A DNA stretch of 64,000 nt from Symsagittifera roscoffensis (lineage: Eukaryota; Xenacoelomorpha; Acoela; Convolutidae): contig NC_087062.1 of assembly GCF_963678635.1 (NCBI RefSeq), positions 41,742,395-41,806,394 on the forward strand. Reading direction: 5' to 3'. The notes below the pieces were generated by a model. That model was not told where the DNA came from. It saw only the letters and a list, made by a program, of their open reading frames with translations, and ran no database searches. How positions within the stretch are numbered: the first letter of the stretch is position 1; each line of letters starts with the position of its first letter. The translations under genes and the position numbers were made by a program. This document shows positions 9,701 to 18,793 of this stretch, one piece after another.

Positions 9701-11304
9701 TTCGCAGCCAGATCTTGTTTCACTTTGGCAATTGCTTCCGTCGCCGCTTTCTCATAATTTATCTCTAGAGAGCTTCCGGCCGCGGACTCTAACGCACCGC
9801 TAACATGTGTAACAGCTTTCACTGTCTTCGTCGGCAATTCGGTGTTTGGTGCCCCCAAGTTCCTAGATTCAAACTCGTTTTGCCTGTTCCGCTGATTCTG
9901 CACCGCCGCTAATGCCAACTTATGTTTGGGGTGATTCTGGTCCTTGACCGCTTCCCAGAACAAGGGACAATCCATTCTGAAGTGCCCCTCCTGGTTACAG
10001 AAGAAGCATCTGGCGCCTATCTTGATGATTAAGCCATTATAGTACTCGTGTTCCTCCATCTGACTCATATCCTCCTCATCCGGTGCATAACCTAGGCTCT
10101 TCATGCCTTGTTTGTACGTTGTGCAGTCAGCCACATGATGATCCGCTGACCCGCAGTTCGCGCATGATCTGCGCTTGTCCATATCATCTCTAGGTTTGTA
10201 CCATGATGACCTCTGGGGTTGGCTTCCCCCTTGCGTGTTCCTGTTTTCAGAATATGAGTACTTCTTAGGTTTCATCAGCATGTATTCTCTTGATTTCTGT
10301 CTCATTTCTTCTGGGGTGGGTGCGCTGTCCTTCGACAATGTGTAGTATGTTGCTAACATTGTCCTTAAGTCATCACTTTTCACCCCATCAATGAACTTCG
10401 AGGCAATGCTAAAGTTCCGTCTGTTTGTCGACTCCTCTGGGTCACTCCTCCTTCTCAAGCTCTCGAGGTCATCTAGGAACCGATCTATTGACTCGTCGTC
10501 CCTCTGCCTTTTCTTTTCAAATCGGATCATCGCTTGGTGACCCTTCATTCCTGACCCGAATCGATTCAGCAATATCTCGAAGATCTTGTCCGCGGTGTCG
10601 CGTTCTTCCTCCTTCTTTGCGACCACGCATTTTAATGCCGTTCCTTCCAAGTTGCTCAGTATGGCTGTACATGCTTGTCTTTCGTCACTCAAGTTATCTT
10701 GTTCTAGATGTAATCTCATCACTTCCACCCAAGTGTCAATGCATTCATCGGAGTCGTCTTTGAATTCTTTTGGCTTCTTGAATGTCTTTCTTGATTTTCC
10801 CTCTCTCCTGTCGCTCGAGTCAGTGTTCCTCGTGGCGAAGGCCTCTAGAGTCCTGTTCATCATCTCCCAAGTGCTGGCCCATGTCATAGCATCCGGTCCT
10901 GTGTTGCTGTTAGCTGTTGAATCTCCCGGACCAGTCGTTGTATTCGACGTTCCATTCTTCATTATTGTTTTCGCAGCTGTTGGTGCTCTGTTTATCGCAT
11001 CCCTGGTTATGGGCAACGGTGTCGATTGTCGTTTGTTCCTTTGTGGTTCTACAAAGTCAACTCTGGTGCCTTGCGTACGATCCGCTGCCGGTCTTTCTTG
11101 TGGAGTAGAACCTCTCAAGATTGCATCCAACTTCGCCTGTATTGCACACGAACTCTCGGCCTGACTCTTGCTCATTGTGTCCATTCTCCTTTCCAGGCTT
11201 CCTAATTGGCTGTTGACATCATCATATCGGTTCTTCAACTGTTGCATGTCTGTTTTGATGTTCTTTTCTCGTTCTTCATTGGTGGCTTCTACCTTATCTG
11301 ACAT
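6712..11304 (-). CDS. Gag-protease-reverse transcriptase-RNase H polyprotein
   Basis: 1,530 codons. Residues 1-60 are coiled-coil-like. The Gag capsid region is about 170-345 and is homologous to the degenerate gags at 53-63 kb. Two CCHC zinc knuckles follow: Cys381/Cys384/His389/Cys394 and Cys433/Cys436/His441/Cys446. The retropepsin active site is DTGA at 740-743, with ILGRDF near 813 as its second conserved block. Reverse transcriptase spans about 1085-1280: the LDLGSAFW block holds Asp1161 and YVDD is at 1226-1229. RNase H spans about 1365-1490, with Asp1374 or Asp1376, Glu1421 and Asp1446. All catalytic residues are intact. The first ATG is at 11304, but this frame is open upstream to about 11,380, so the product probably continues from the leader frame by frameshifting. 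The order is standard for Ty3/gypsy except that integrase lies past a stop codon. Confidence 0.95.
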   Translation of the reverse strand: MSDKVEATNEEREKNIKTDMQQLKNRYDDVNSQLGSLERRMDTMSKSQAESSCAIQAKLDAILRGSTPQERPAADRTQGTRVDFVEPQRNKRQSTPLPITRDAINRAPTAAKTIMKNGTSNTTTGPGDSTANSNTGPDAMTWASTWEMMNRTLEAFATRNTDSSDRREGKSRKTFKKPKEFKDDSDECIDTWVEVMRLHLEQDNLSDERQACTAILSNLEGTALKCVVAKKEEERDTADKIFEILLNRFGSGMKGHQAMIRFEKKRQRDDESIDRFLDDLESLRRRSDPEESTNRRNFSIASKFIDGVKSDDLRTMLATYYTLSKDSAPTPEEMRQKSREYMLMKPKKYSYSENRNTQGGSQPQRSSWYKPRDDMDKRRSCANCGSADHHVADCTTYKQGMKSLGYAPDEEDMSQMEEHEYYNGLIIKIGARCFFCNQEGHFRMDCPLFWEAVKDQNHPKHKLALAAVQNQRNRQNEFESRNLGAPNTELPTKTVKAVTHVSGALESAAGSSLEINYEKAATEAIAKVKQDLAAKEIEQRLKLEIERQNFNEALTGSNSIPEARTGSMKTGNCNTVKMVTGKPFGISKIGARIMSIITVGGHEVTRNLSEPSDQTIMHIDVYADYLSGISPQTTSRALRALLTRGGSKSVRVDNRYTEAYGPHEVMLNIDGINIYTKTMITCDEDLIGQIYVGKEELKVRSIGHCAMLEEDAMHIGTEADVTGHVLDINGKKTQLRGLLDTGAVLSVIPIETWEKMGFDKGDLIDSRIRLSAANKGALRVLGRTPIIALNLGERNLWMSFIVVENLDESDQFILGRDFIRNFDVTIDLNNAMFRIRNPDRRYAIKPVNLIMANENKAPVFLSRRVRLKANEAAIVSLRMKNYNELSDNKQVCIVPNPNSQSAAVLGRSFSITKSGLCVSVLLNTLDIPITIQRGRKLGYALPVKKRYETIENSKQNEVVDCPNHRDKICILRRLQRIKDSSGLIKSLKSETDDGLSSCSNFPERPTLDEMQTDKPVLPEIEHLRGKLKDEQLEAIKDVLERNEEVFSRHKADIGCCNFVEHEIELEENAVPHREGARRMTPHKSDACRKEIETLLEYDMIEPSKSPWACGVVMAKKKGHQLRFCCDFRYLNSVTVKDAYPIPRIDESLSKLGDAKFFTTLDLGSAFWQVPLRKQDRDKTGFACELGLFQWKRMPFGLCNATATFQRLMAHALIGVTKKYGNLVMCYVDDVVIATPALEDHIERLDEVFACMKRSGLKCKPSKCEILKDSIKYLGRMVDKHGIRPDPDAVEAVLTWKSPKTEHQLMSFLGFANYYREFIKGYADKVYPMQQLMRHKGKKFTWNNAAEESFQRIKKELCEAPVLGMPTEKGMYVLDTDASVVAISGILHQEQEWNGKTVLRPIAYGSKVLSDTEMKYGAPKAEMFAVVTFVKKYRAYLGSEPFKLRVDNRALSWLKTFSMDQSYIGRWIVRLDGYNMIIEHRTRDKHQNADSLSKKTEFYERQEQREADRPEIKDGFSFMDKETYDSLPLTR

Positions 11305-11338
11305 TTCCTTGAGTCTCTCATCTGTTGCCTTAGCTAGG

Positions 11339-11644
11339 TTAAAATAACTGTCTAGATACTCGTGCTTGTTGTATCTCCTTTTTTATCACCTCTCTGTCTT
11401 CTTCACTGTGCTTAAGTCTTTTGTCAATCTGATTTAATTTCGCCAACAAGTCACCCAGCTCAATGGTAGTCTCTTCATGGTCAGCCGTCGGTCTCTCTTC
11501 GGCCATAGCCTCTGCTTTAGCTTGTTCCTCTCTTGGATTGGCTTCTGAGGTCTTCGTGCTCACTGTCCCAAATGTTCGTGCTCTTTCTGCTTTTGGTTCT
11601 TCAGTCACGTTTTCTTTCGTTTTTATTCCGAACATTATTCCCAA
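11339..11644 (-). CDS. Gag leader segment, coiled coil
   Basis: 101 codons on the element's strand, ending in a Lys/Glu-rich coiled coil. It lies in the same frame as the segment at 11681-12049, separated by a single TAA, and a +1 shift would join it to the main Gag frame. The region around TSFTEKLGIMFG matches a SFSERVKNTLGNFF segment in the gag remnant at about 48.2 kb. That supports real coding sequence rather than a chance frame. No enzymatic motif; likely the N-terminal, assembly-related part of Gag. Confidence 0.65.
   Translation of the reverse strand: MGIMFGIKTKENVTEEPKAERARTFGTVSTKTSEANPREEQAKAEAMAEERPTADHEETTIELGDLLAKLNQIDKRLKHSEEDREVIKKEIQQARVSRQLF
11374..11390 (-). promoter_or_regulatory. 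A6 run at the leader-to-Gag frame change
   Basis: The minus strand reads ATA AAA AAG GAG across 11379-11384. The leader frame hits TAA ten codons after this run. The Gag frame becomes open immediately after it, with its own upstream TAA overlapping the run's start. A +1 shift here would give one continuous coiled-coil protein. A single-base homopolymer error in the assembly, or a mutation, would look identical. Confidence 0.4.
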
Positions 11645-11680
11645 TTTTTCCGTAAAAGATGTCCTCTTTACTTGAGAGTC

Positions 11681-12049
11681 TTATTTCACCGTTTCTTCGG
11701 TGTTGCCTATTGCATCTTCCGCGTCATCTATCGGTGAGAACTCTATGGGTTTCTGGTTCGGTTCCTCTGCATTGGGCATTGGAGTTGACTCTGTCGCCAT
11801 CTTCCTTGTTTCATCCACACTTTGATCGGGTGTCTCTAGATCAATCTCGATGGTGGGTTCTACTCGCTCCCCTTCCGTGCCCTCTTTCGCCCTGTTCTCC
11901 GCTGTACTCCTTGTGCTGACCATATTAACTGAAAAGTTCTTCTTCGTTATCTTTGGGCCCGTTGATGTCGTTCCGCGCAGCGATGAATTATATTTCGTGT
12001 TTGATCCACTTGACCTTTTTTCGAGCACCGGTACCCTACTCCGCCTCAT
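11681..12049 (-). CDS. Gag 5' segment, probable start of Gag
   Basis: 122 codons ending in TAA at 11681. The likely start is the internal ATG at 11923 (MVSTRS), since the related gag remnant at 47,879 starts MVGTRS. The product is acidic and low in hydrophobic residues after the start, as expected for a disordered Gag N-terminus. The TAA is followed in frame by the next leader segment. At the corresponding place in the related copy near 48.1 kb the frame is open, so the TAA may be a recent mutation. Confidence 0.6.
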   Translation of the reverse strand: MRRSRVPVLEKRSSGSNTKYNSSLRGTTSTGPKITKKNFSVNMVSTRSTAENRAKEGTEGERVEPTIEIDLETPDQSVDETRKMATESTPMPNAEEPNQKPIEFSPIDDAEDAIGNTEETVK

Positions 12050-12376
12050 TATTTCTATTTACAACTGCTTCTATTTACAATTTTATTATATACACGATTC
12101 TATTCTAAGGGTAAATAATAAAAAAAACTAAAAAAAAAAAAAATTTTGTGGTAAAATTTTTGTGGTAACAAATTCTGTACAACGTGTTAAAAACCTTATC
12201 CAATTCTCTTTCTAAAACCTTCGAAAAATTTCGCTTAATGTGGTCTTAACCGTACCTATTTCGATTTGTCTTATTCTGTCTTAAAACACACTTGTTGTAA
12301 TTTGACTTCAATTTCTATACCGTCCCAAGAATATTCGTCACTATCACAGTACTCTCCGCTAGTGTCCTAAGACTAC
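12050..12376. other. AT-rich leader region upstream of gag
   Basis: Non-coding. Contains A-rich and T-rich runs around 12,115-12,165 and a TTTTATTATATAC stretch near 12,080. It should be 5' leader or LTR sequence of the element, but I cannot fix the LTR boundary or a primer-binding site. Confidence 0.4.
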
Positions 12377-12985
12377 TTGTACCAAGGCCACTGTTCCAAG
12401 ACTACTGTCCCAAGACTAGTGTCCCAAGACTACTGTCCCAAGACTAGTGTCCCAAGGCTAGTGTCCCAAGACTACTGTCCCAAGACTAGTGTCCCAAGGG
12501 TAGTGTCCCAAGACCAGTGTCCCAAGGCTAGTGTCCCAAGACTACTGTCCCAAGACTAGTGTCCCAAGGCTAGTGTCCCAAGACTACTGTCCCAAGACTA
12601 GTGTCCCAAGGGTAGTGTCCCAAGACCAGTGTCCCAAGGCTGGTGTCCCAAGACTAGTGTCCCAAGACTAGTGTCCCAAGACCCTTGTCCCAAGACCACT
12701 GTCCCAAGACCACTGTCCCAAGACCCTGTCCCAAGACCCCTGTCCCAAGACCACTGTCCCAAGACCCCTGTCCCAAGACCCTGTCCCAAGACCACTGTCC
12801 CAAGACCCTGTCCCAAGACCCTGTCCCAAGACCCTGTCCCAATACCACTGTCCCAAGACCACTGTCCCAAGACCCTGTCCCAAGACCACTGTCCCAAGAC
12901 CCTGTCCCAAGACCACTGTCCCAAGACCACTGTCCCAAGACCCTGTCCCAAGACCACTGTCCCAAGACCCTGTCCCAATACTCGT
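12377..12985. repeat. Minisatellite, 14-bp unit TGTCCCAAGACYAC
   Basis: Roughly forty tandem units of about 14 bp. The left half alternates AGACTAC and AGACTAG variants and the right half is mostly AGACCAC or shortened AGACCC. This indicates local expansion of different subtypes. The unit lacks stops in most phases, which produces several overlapping spurious frames on both strands. It lies just upstream of the gag leader of the minus-strand element. Confidence 0.97.
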
Positions 12986-13804
12986 CACGGAGTGTCTTCC
13001 TCGTTGTAGGGTCTTCTTGAATCACCGTACCTTGTACCACCACTCAAGCTCTAGTAAAATTTTCCCAAAAACCCTCTCTTAAAAGCCAAATGCTGACCCC
13101 CCTCTTCTTTTTGGTTGTTTCTATTTCAATGTAGGTGCGCAGGTATCTTGTGATCACCTGTTCGTATAAAACCAAACACAAATCCTCGCTAAAATGCAAC
13201 AAAAATCTGAGTAAGAAAAATAATAAAAACAGAAAAATGAGCCCACCTGAAATTCAAAGGTGACCAATGTCTACCTTTCGTCTAAAAAAATGTCTGGTAC
13301 CTAATTGCCACGCGTTTTCCTCCCCCCACTAGTGATCTTATGGGGTATCACAAAACTGTCTATGTCCGGTCCCCCCTACCAAACCAACCAGCGTACCAGT
13401 CTTAACTCGAGTTGAATTTTGGATATTCACCTATTATCACCAACGCGTGTTATGGCTAATGTAACTAAGTCAACGATGTCGATTAATTAGTTACTCTAGT
13501 TTCTCCCTTTTTACAATTTGCAACCGCTCACCTCTAGCCTAACCAGTCCCCCTTCTAACCTCCCCCCTTTCTAGCCCCCTTTCTTAAGCCTAAAAATTAC
13601 TTTAAGCGCCGGGTGCTAAACCTCTCAAGAGAAAACCGTAGACCTGTTTCCAGGCCTGCTCAAGTAAAAACGTTCCTCAAAACTGGGGGATTTCGCTTAT
13701 CCAATTTTACACTTATCTCCTATAATGTAATGTGGATTCTAACGATACCCGTTCTGCCCAACTTGAGAACTCGAGAATTGCCAGATCCTTCTTGGCTGCT
13801 TTCC
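12986..13804. other. Non-coding, no recognised feature
   Basis: No supported gene. Rich in CTCAAG/CTCTAG hexamers (see findings) and in C-rich runs such as those near 13,320, 13,370 and 13,550. It could be LTR or flanking sequence. Confidence 0.4.
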
Positions 13805-13996
13805 CCCTCGACTGGTCACCTGTTCCAGTCCAGTCTTCTATTGGTTCAGCTCAAATGTCCCTGAACCACTTTCCCACTCGGCTGGTCACCTCTTCCAGTC
13901 AAGTCTCCTATTGGTTCAATTCAAGTGTCCCTGAGCCGCTTTCCCACTCGGCTGGTCACCTCTTCCAGTTAAGTCTCCTATTGGTCCAGCTAAGTT
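13805..13996. repeat. Three tandem copies of a 70-bp unit
   Basis: Units starting CTGGTCACCT...CCAGT, followed by a TCTCCTATTGGTT block and CCCACTCGG, repeat three times with few differences; the last is truncated. The CCAAT-box complement (ATTGG) occurs once per unit, so a promoter-type role is possible but unsupported otherwise. Confidence 0.9.
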
Positions 13997-14519
13997 CCAA
14001 GCTATCTGAAAACCCTTGACCACGCCCCACTTCGGGCACTTTATTCAGTTTACTGGTTTAAATTGCTAGGTTGATCGAAACGATCGAACTTGTAAAACAG
14101 TATGGGTATACTATTTAATTAATATAAAGGTTTGATCCAACTAATCTGGTGTCAAAGTCACTGTCTTTTTTCGTTTTATGGTTTTTGTTCCTTTTTCTAT
14201 TCTTTTTTGGTTTTTGTTTTGCTTTTTGTCTTTTTGCTCGTGTTTTTGTCCCCCTAGTTGCCCCCTTTACTCGGTTAGCTAAGCCTCGTTTGGAGAGCGT
14301 ACCAGGAAATTTTCTCGAGTTTTCTTAAAAAGCTATCACGGTACAACCGGAAGGTTTGCACGTTCCTGTCGAACCGTACCGCCGGTACTCTAGAATGGGC
14401 ATTCAGCCCGAAGCTGTCTCAAGTGGGTTCGACTCCGTAGTCTTGATGTCGTAAACACCCAGGAGCGCCATAAAAACACTATGTAACATTCGTCTACTGC
14501 AGTCACACATGAGGCTTAA
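13997..14519. other. Non-coding, no recognised feature
   Basis: Contains a T-rich stretch (14,160-14,250) and a TTAATTAATATAAAGG TATA-like block near 14,120. No coding frame, RNA gene or repeat relationship was found. Confidence 0.35.
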
Positions 14520-15740
14520 GAAAAATAGGCCCTATAACCATTGGCTCAAGAGTCAGGGACACTATCTCTTGTGTTTTTGTACCTCAAATCAGTCGGAGCC
14601 AATTCGGTTCGCTTGTGACATGAGACTACGACCCGTTACAGCTTAAAGGCTACTACTAAAATATCCCCCCACTCTAGAATTAATAACGTCCCCATACTCA
14701 GGTCTCTAGATACCCAAAATACATGAACGCCGTTAAAAACCGGGTTGGAACAATCCGTTAAGTTACTTTTTATTAGACAGTGGAACTTTGATCCATTTCA
14801 GATGGATCAACCTAAAACTCGCCTTACCTCAACATAACAATTATAAAACACACTCTAGGAATTTAAATTTGTACTCACATAGTAGCACGCTCAAGAAGTG
14901 GGAAATAATCCAGTCGGTAGTTAACTCAAGAATTAAATAACGTAACTAAATGAGTCTAATGTTTTATAGTTTTGACAAATGAGAACGAGTTTATACTCTA
15001 GACAATATTTTTCTTGTGAACCATTAGGACACTCAAGCTGTCCACCTTTCCACCGAAGGTTCACTCTAGTCCAGTTCCGAATAATACTCCAGTCGCTATA
15101 ATCCAATTCGAGGGAATGCTCTCGTCTCTGTCACAGATGGGACAGCTCTACTCTCGATTATTATAGTGATGGAAATTGCGAATAGCAATTTCCTACTGCT
15201 TTTTCTTACGACTTTCCCGCGCGTGTGTCTCAATTATTCTGAAATTGTTCTGATTTCTTTTTCTGATTTTCAGTTCTCGCGAGAAAATCGTGCATGACAG
15301 GTTCCATTCGAAATTTTGAAAAATTAAATTTCACTCCAAAATCAAGTGTTTTTTGCTCCTCTCAAGGTCAAACTTCCAAATATGACCGACTGGCACAACA
15401 ACAGAAAAATTTGTTTAAGAAAACACAACAAAAAACTTCGAAATGTTGTCTGGAATGATGTCCTATTTGCGGAAAACACGTCCAGAAACACATTCGACGA
15501 AGTTCAATTAATATTCGAAATCAATTTTGAGCAAAAATAAAATTGTCATGAAAACTTTAAATTCTTCACATTCTAAGATCGGATTCCAAGATTTATCAAC
15601 AGTCGTCCGCTTAACCATTGGCTCAAGGGTCAGGGACAATATCTCTTGTCAGGGGCACTTCATTCTGTCGGAGCAAGTTCGGTTCACATAAGACATGGGA
15701 CATCAAGATCGTGTTACATCTTAAAGGCTACAACCAAACT

Positions 15741-15990
15741 ACCGGGGGTAGGTCTTTTACCAAACCGACCTTTTACCAGACCACAATGCAATAATTCAAT
15801 TAAAATATATTTTAAATAAGTGGAAGATTCAAAAAGGAAGCGGTTAGAACAAACAAAACTTTGCTGAGAAACCGTGAAATCATTGTCTTCAACCAGACTA
15901 AATGGCGTTATTACATCTGTCAATCAAATTTGTTTAAGGAGTCTGGTAAAAGGTCGGTCTGGTTAAAGGTCGGTCCCCCAAACTACCCCC
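15741..15990. mobile_element. MITE-like inverted-repeat element, copy 1
   Basis: About 250 bp with terminal inverted repeats built from GGTCTTTTACCA and GACCGACCTTTTACCAGACC at the left and their complement GGTCTGGTAAAAGGTCGGTC at the right. No coding capacity. Flanks on both sides read CCAAACTACC, consistent with an 8-10 bp target duplication, which would suit an hAT-like origin. Confidence 0.75.
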
Positions 15991-16412
15991 ACTCTAGAAA
16001 TAAGCACGTCCCAAGGCTGGATCTCTAAATTCCCCAGACACACGACCCCCGTTAAAGCAGAGTTTGAAACTCAATTAAGTACCCTTAGTTTTTATTGGAC
16101 AGTGGACCTTTGATCTTTTTTAGATAGATCAACCTAAAACCCGCCTTACCTCAACATTACTCTGTATAATACACTCATTACTGTGCATAATACACTCAAG
16201 GAAGGTCCATTGAATCAGGGGCACAACTTTAAATTCTTCACATTCTAAGATCGGATTCTAAGATCTATGTAACAGTCGTCCGCTTAACCATTGGCTCAAG
16301 GGTCAGGGAAATTATCTCAAGTCAGGGGCACTTCAACCTGTCGGAGAAAGTTCGGTTCGCTTAAGACATGTGACTTCAATATCGTGTTACAGCTTAAAGG
16401 CTACAACCAAAC

Positions 16413-16549
16413 TACCGGGGGTAGGTCTTTTACCAAGCCGACCTTTACCAGACCGACCTTTTACCAGACCACAATGCAATAATTCAATTAAAATAAATTT
16501 TAAATAAGTGGAAGATTCAAAAAGGAAGAGGTTAGAAAAAACAAAACTT
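16413..16549. mobile_element. MITE-like element, copy 2, right half missing
   Basis: Begins with the same inverted-repeat end as copy 1 (with one extra repeat of the GACCGACC module) and runs to AACAAAACTT at 16,549. There it is replaced by LINE sequence. The missing right half was not found after the LINE, so the insertion was accompanied by a deletion. Confidence 0.7.
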
Positions 16550-17100
16550 CAGTTGTTTTTCCTTTTTTCTCTGCTCGGAAATTCAGAAAAATAGGACCAA
16601 AATCAGTTGTTTTTCCTTTTTCAACTGAAAACAACAAAGAGTGTACAAGCAAAGATTGCCTGAAACCTCCAGGACTGATAAATTCGATTAGATGTGATTT
16701 TTGTTCTAGTTGGTATCATATCAGTTGTGTAAATATTTCTCTTAGCGACTCTAAGAAAACCCAATGATTTCAGTGTCTTTTATGCGTTCATATAAAATCT
16801 GTTAATAAAGCAAAAATAGGTAATGATTTAGTGCCAGACAATTTTGTTAATACAGCCATCTCAAATGTCCGAGTACTCAAGAGAGTACCAAAAGACTCGC
16901 GTGTTCCCTTGGCGGAAAGTCTGTCGGACAAAATAAATGACATCGTCTACAATGTAGAAGATGTTACAAAATGGTTAATTTTTTTAACGTCGTTCTTGTT
17001 TTTTATTGGAGCAACCGAAAAAAAGTGGACGCAAACAGACCACAAGCATGAGCTCAGTGATAAATAAAAACTCGAGCAAATGACCTGTCACTTCCAAAAC
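16550..17100 (+). pseudogene. Non-LTR retrotransposon N-terminus with PHD finger
   Basis: In one frame the translation contains a C4HC3 PHD-type zinc finger between 16,642 and 16,785. It has paired Cys at the start, CDFC, WYH, then ISC and a final CLLC pair. One TGA (16,765) lies before the last Cys pair. The same frame continues into a helical segment ending KRVPKDSRVPLAESL and DVTKWLIFL, characteristic of the region before RT in one family of metazoan LINEs. Decayed by stops and frameshifts. Confidence 0.65.
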
Positions 17101-18740
17101 CCCACCCCCAACTTTCAAGCCCGCCTCTGAGTGACCTCGAGCAGAGAATAAAGCTAAAAAGTAGTAATCTCGATGAAGGAAATGTAAATGGAGGAATAAG
17201 GCTTGCTGCTTCGGATGACAAAATTGCTCCTTTTTCAACTGATAACTATCAAAAATTGTTGTCTAAGCACCTTCAGCGAGCCAAATTTGCAGCTCCAAAT
17301 CCAGAGATTTGGATAGTTTTTTCGTAACCGATTTTGACCTATACGAAGCGATAATATCCTTTCCGAACGGATCAGCAGCAGGTCCTGATAAAATAATTCC
17401 TCAAATTCTTAAAGATCTTGTTAGTAAGTCAAATGGCAGTGCAGGACTTAATTTTCTGAAATCGTTTTTTAAGCTGATAAACCTCATTGGAGATGGCAAA
17501 ATAATCGAACCCCTAAGACCTTTTTTTTTGCGGAAAGCTTATCGCCCTCATAAAGATAGAGGGAGGGTTGAGACCGATTGCCATAGGCAACACGCTGAGA
17601 CGTATCGCGTCTAAATGCACTGGAAGCAAGGCCCTCTCCGAGCGACAAAATTTTTCGGAAACGTACAGGTAGGATGCGGTACCAAACGAGGAGCAGAAAT
17701 AGCTGCACAGTCGTTTCGAAAGCTAATTGAACGCGACAACAATCCAAAATGCACTGTTGTTTTAAAACTAGATTTTGAGATTGCCTTTAACTCTCTAAAT
17801 AGAGAAACAATGCTGAATCATGTTTATTCAAACGCCGCGAATTTTATAATTACACCCATTGCGCATATGGTAAACCTAGTTACCTTTTTTACGGAAGCTC
17901 TGTCATAATGTTAGAAGACGGAACTCAGCAAGGTAATCCTGAAGCCCCACCCCTTTTGCGGAAACAATTCATACACTAGTCAAACAATTGGAGTCGAAAA
18001 TTAATATCTGGTATTTAGATGATGGAAATTTAGCCGACGACTATAAGGTAGTACTCCGGGACCTTAAAAACATTCTGAAATTGGTACAAATTTACGGCCT
18101 GAGCTTGAACACTGAGAAAGGCGAAATTTGATTTTCGGGACCGACTGCTAGTACACAGTATAATTCAATTTTAACACAATTTTGAAAATTAAGCCCCAAA
18201 ATAAAAATAAAAACAAGAGAAGAACTCCTCATTTTAGGATCTCCAATCGGCGATCTTTGCCGAAAAGAATTGCTCGACAAAAAAAAATAAGGAGCTTGAA
18301 AATCGCGGATGTCATTGACAAACTAGACGCCCATTATGGTTTTTACCTCCTGAAAAATTGCTTTAGCATGCCAAAACTACTATATTTTTTGCGTACGAGC
18401 ACCTGTTTTTTGCAATGATATTCTGGAACGCTACGACAAATTACTAAGAATTTCGTTATGCAAGGTCACTAACATGAAAATGGATGATAACCAGATTTTA
18501 CAAGCAGTTTTCCCGGCAGCCAAAGGTGGCTTGGGCGTTTCTTCCGCTCGTCTACTCGCTTTACCCGCTTTCTTAGCCTCAGCAGTAGGAGCAAAAGATG
18601 CCTTGAGCAAAATCTTTGCTTTGGAGCATGTGGATGGAACCTATGATGATGAGCTTAAACGGTGGTTTGAAATTGGAAAAATTGAAATGGCTTTGGAAAA
18701 TGAAATCCAAAAAACAATGGACGGATCCAAATTTTGTTAG
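17101..18740 (+). pseudogene. Non-LTR retrotransposon reverse transcriptase, decayed
   Basis: RT sequence scattered over several frames. FPNGSAAGPDKI near 17,360 is the typical start of the RT fingers. KLDFEIAFNSLNRET near 17,765 is the first catalytic Asp block. QQGNPEAPPLF lies near 17,930, and YLDDG near 18,012 is the active site. The thumb region AMPKLLYFLRTSTC-like is at about 18,370, and a GGLGVSSARLLALPAFLASA segment is near 18,525. At least four frameshifts or stops break it. The catalytic dyad remains, but no full-length product is possible. Confidence 0.85.
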
Positions 18741-18793
18741 CGAAATTGCAGACTTGATTTTACGACTCGGACCAACGGACGTAAAAAAATTCA

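Larger units (their letters stand above)
1..12049 (-). mobile_element. Ty3/gypsy-type retrotransposon core, minus strand
   Basis: The frames share one strand and follow in the order gag leader, Gag-protease-RT-RNase H, integrase-macro, then a third ORF. The domain order (RNase H before integrase) is that of Ty3/gypsy elements. Catalytic residues of protease, RT, RNase H and integrase are all present and the long frames are uninterrupted, so the element looks young or selected. The stretch is also more GC-rich than the AT-rich DNA to its right. The downstream LTR must lie beyond position 1 if the third ORF belongs to the element. The upstream LTR should lie above 12,050, but I could not match any pair of ends. 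Membership of the third ORF is inferred from strand, proximity and order only. Confidence 0.85.
14520..16549. repeat. R1 repeat array A (three partial, divergent units)
   Basis: Tandem, diverged units recognised by the block CCATTGGCTCAAG...TCAGGG, a GTTACAGCTTAAAGGCTAC block, CCCCACTCTAGAA, and a tail with GACAGTGGACCTTTGATC followed by a short palindrome. The first unit (14,520-14,870) lacks the MITE-like insert; the second (to about 16,200) and third (from 16,230) carry it. The third is cut off at 16,549 by the LINE. A short palindrome, GGAAATTGC-5 nt-GCAATTTCC, sits at 15,171-15,193. A 64-codon frame at 15,346-15,540 is a diverged form of the short R1 ORF. Confidence 0.8.

Noticed and set aside
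3347-11164. Many plus-strand frames of 60-209 codons
   Set aside because: All antisense to the polyprotein and integrase ORFs, without recognisable domains.
11371-11390. Minus-one frameshift on A-AAA-AAG at the gag leader
   Set aside because: The heptamer is in the right phase, but a -1 shift leads to a TAG after eight codons; only a +1 shift or an indel joins the frames.
12377-12985. CRISPR-like array
   Set aside because: Units are contiguous 14-bp repeats without unique spacers, in eukaryotic DNA.
12377-13043. Several 60-130 codon frames on both strands over the minisatellite
   Set aside because: They are products of a stop-free 14-bp unit, overlap one another in all phases, and have no start context or homology; not genes.
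14385-14450. tRNA-like B box (GGGTTCGACTCC)
   Set aside because: No matching A box, acceptor stem or anticodon arm could be folded around it on either strand.
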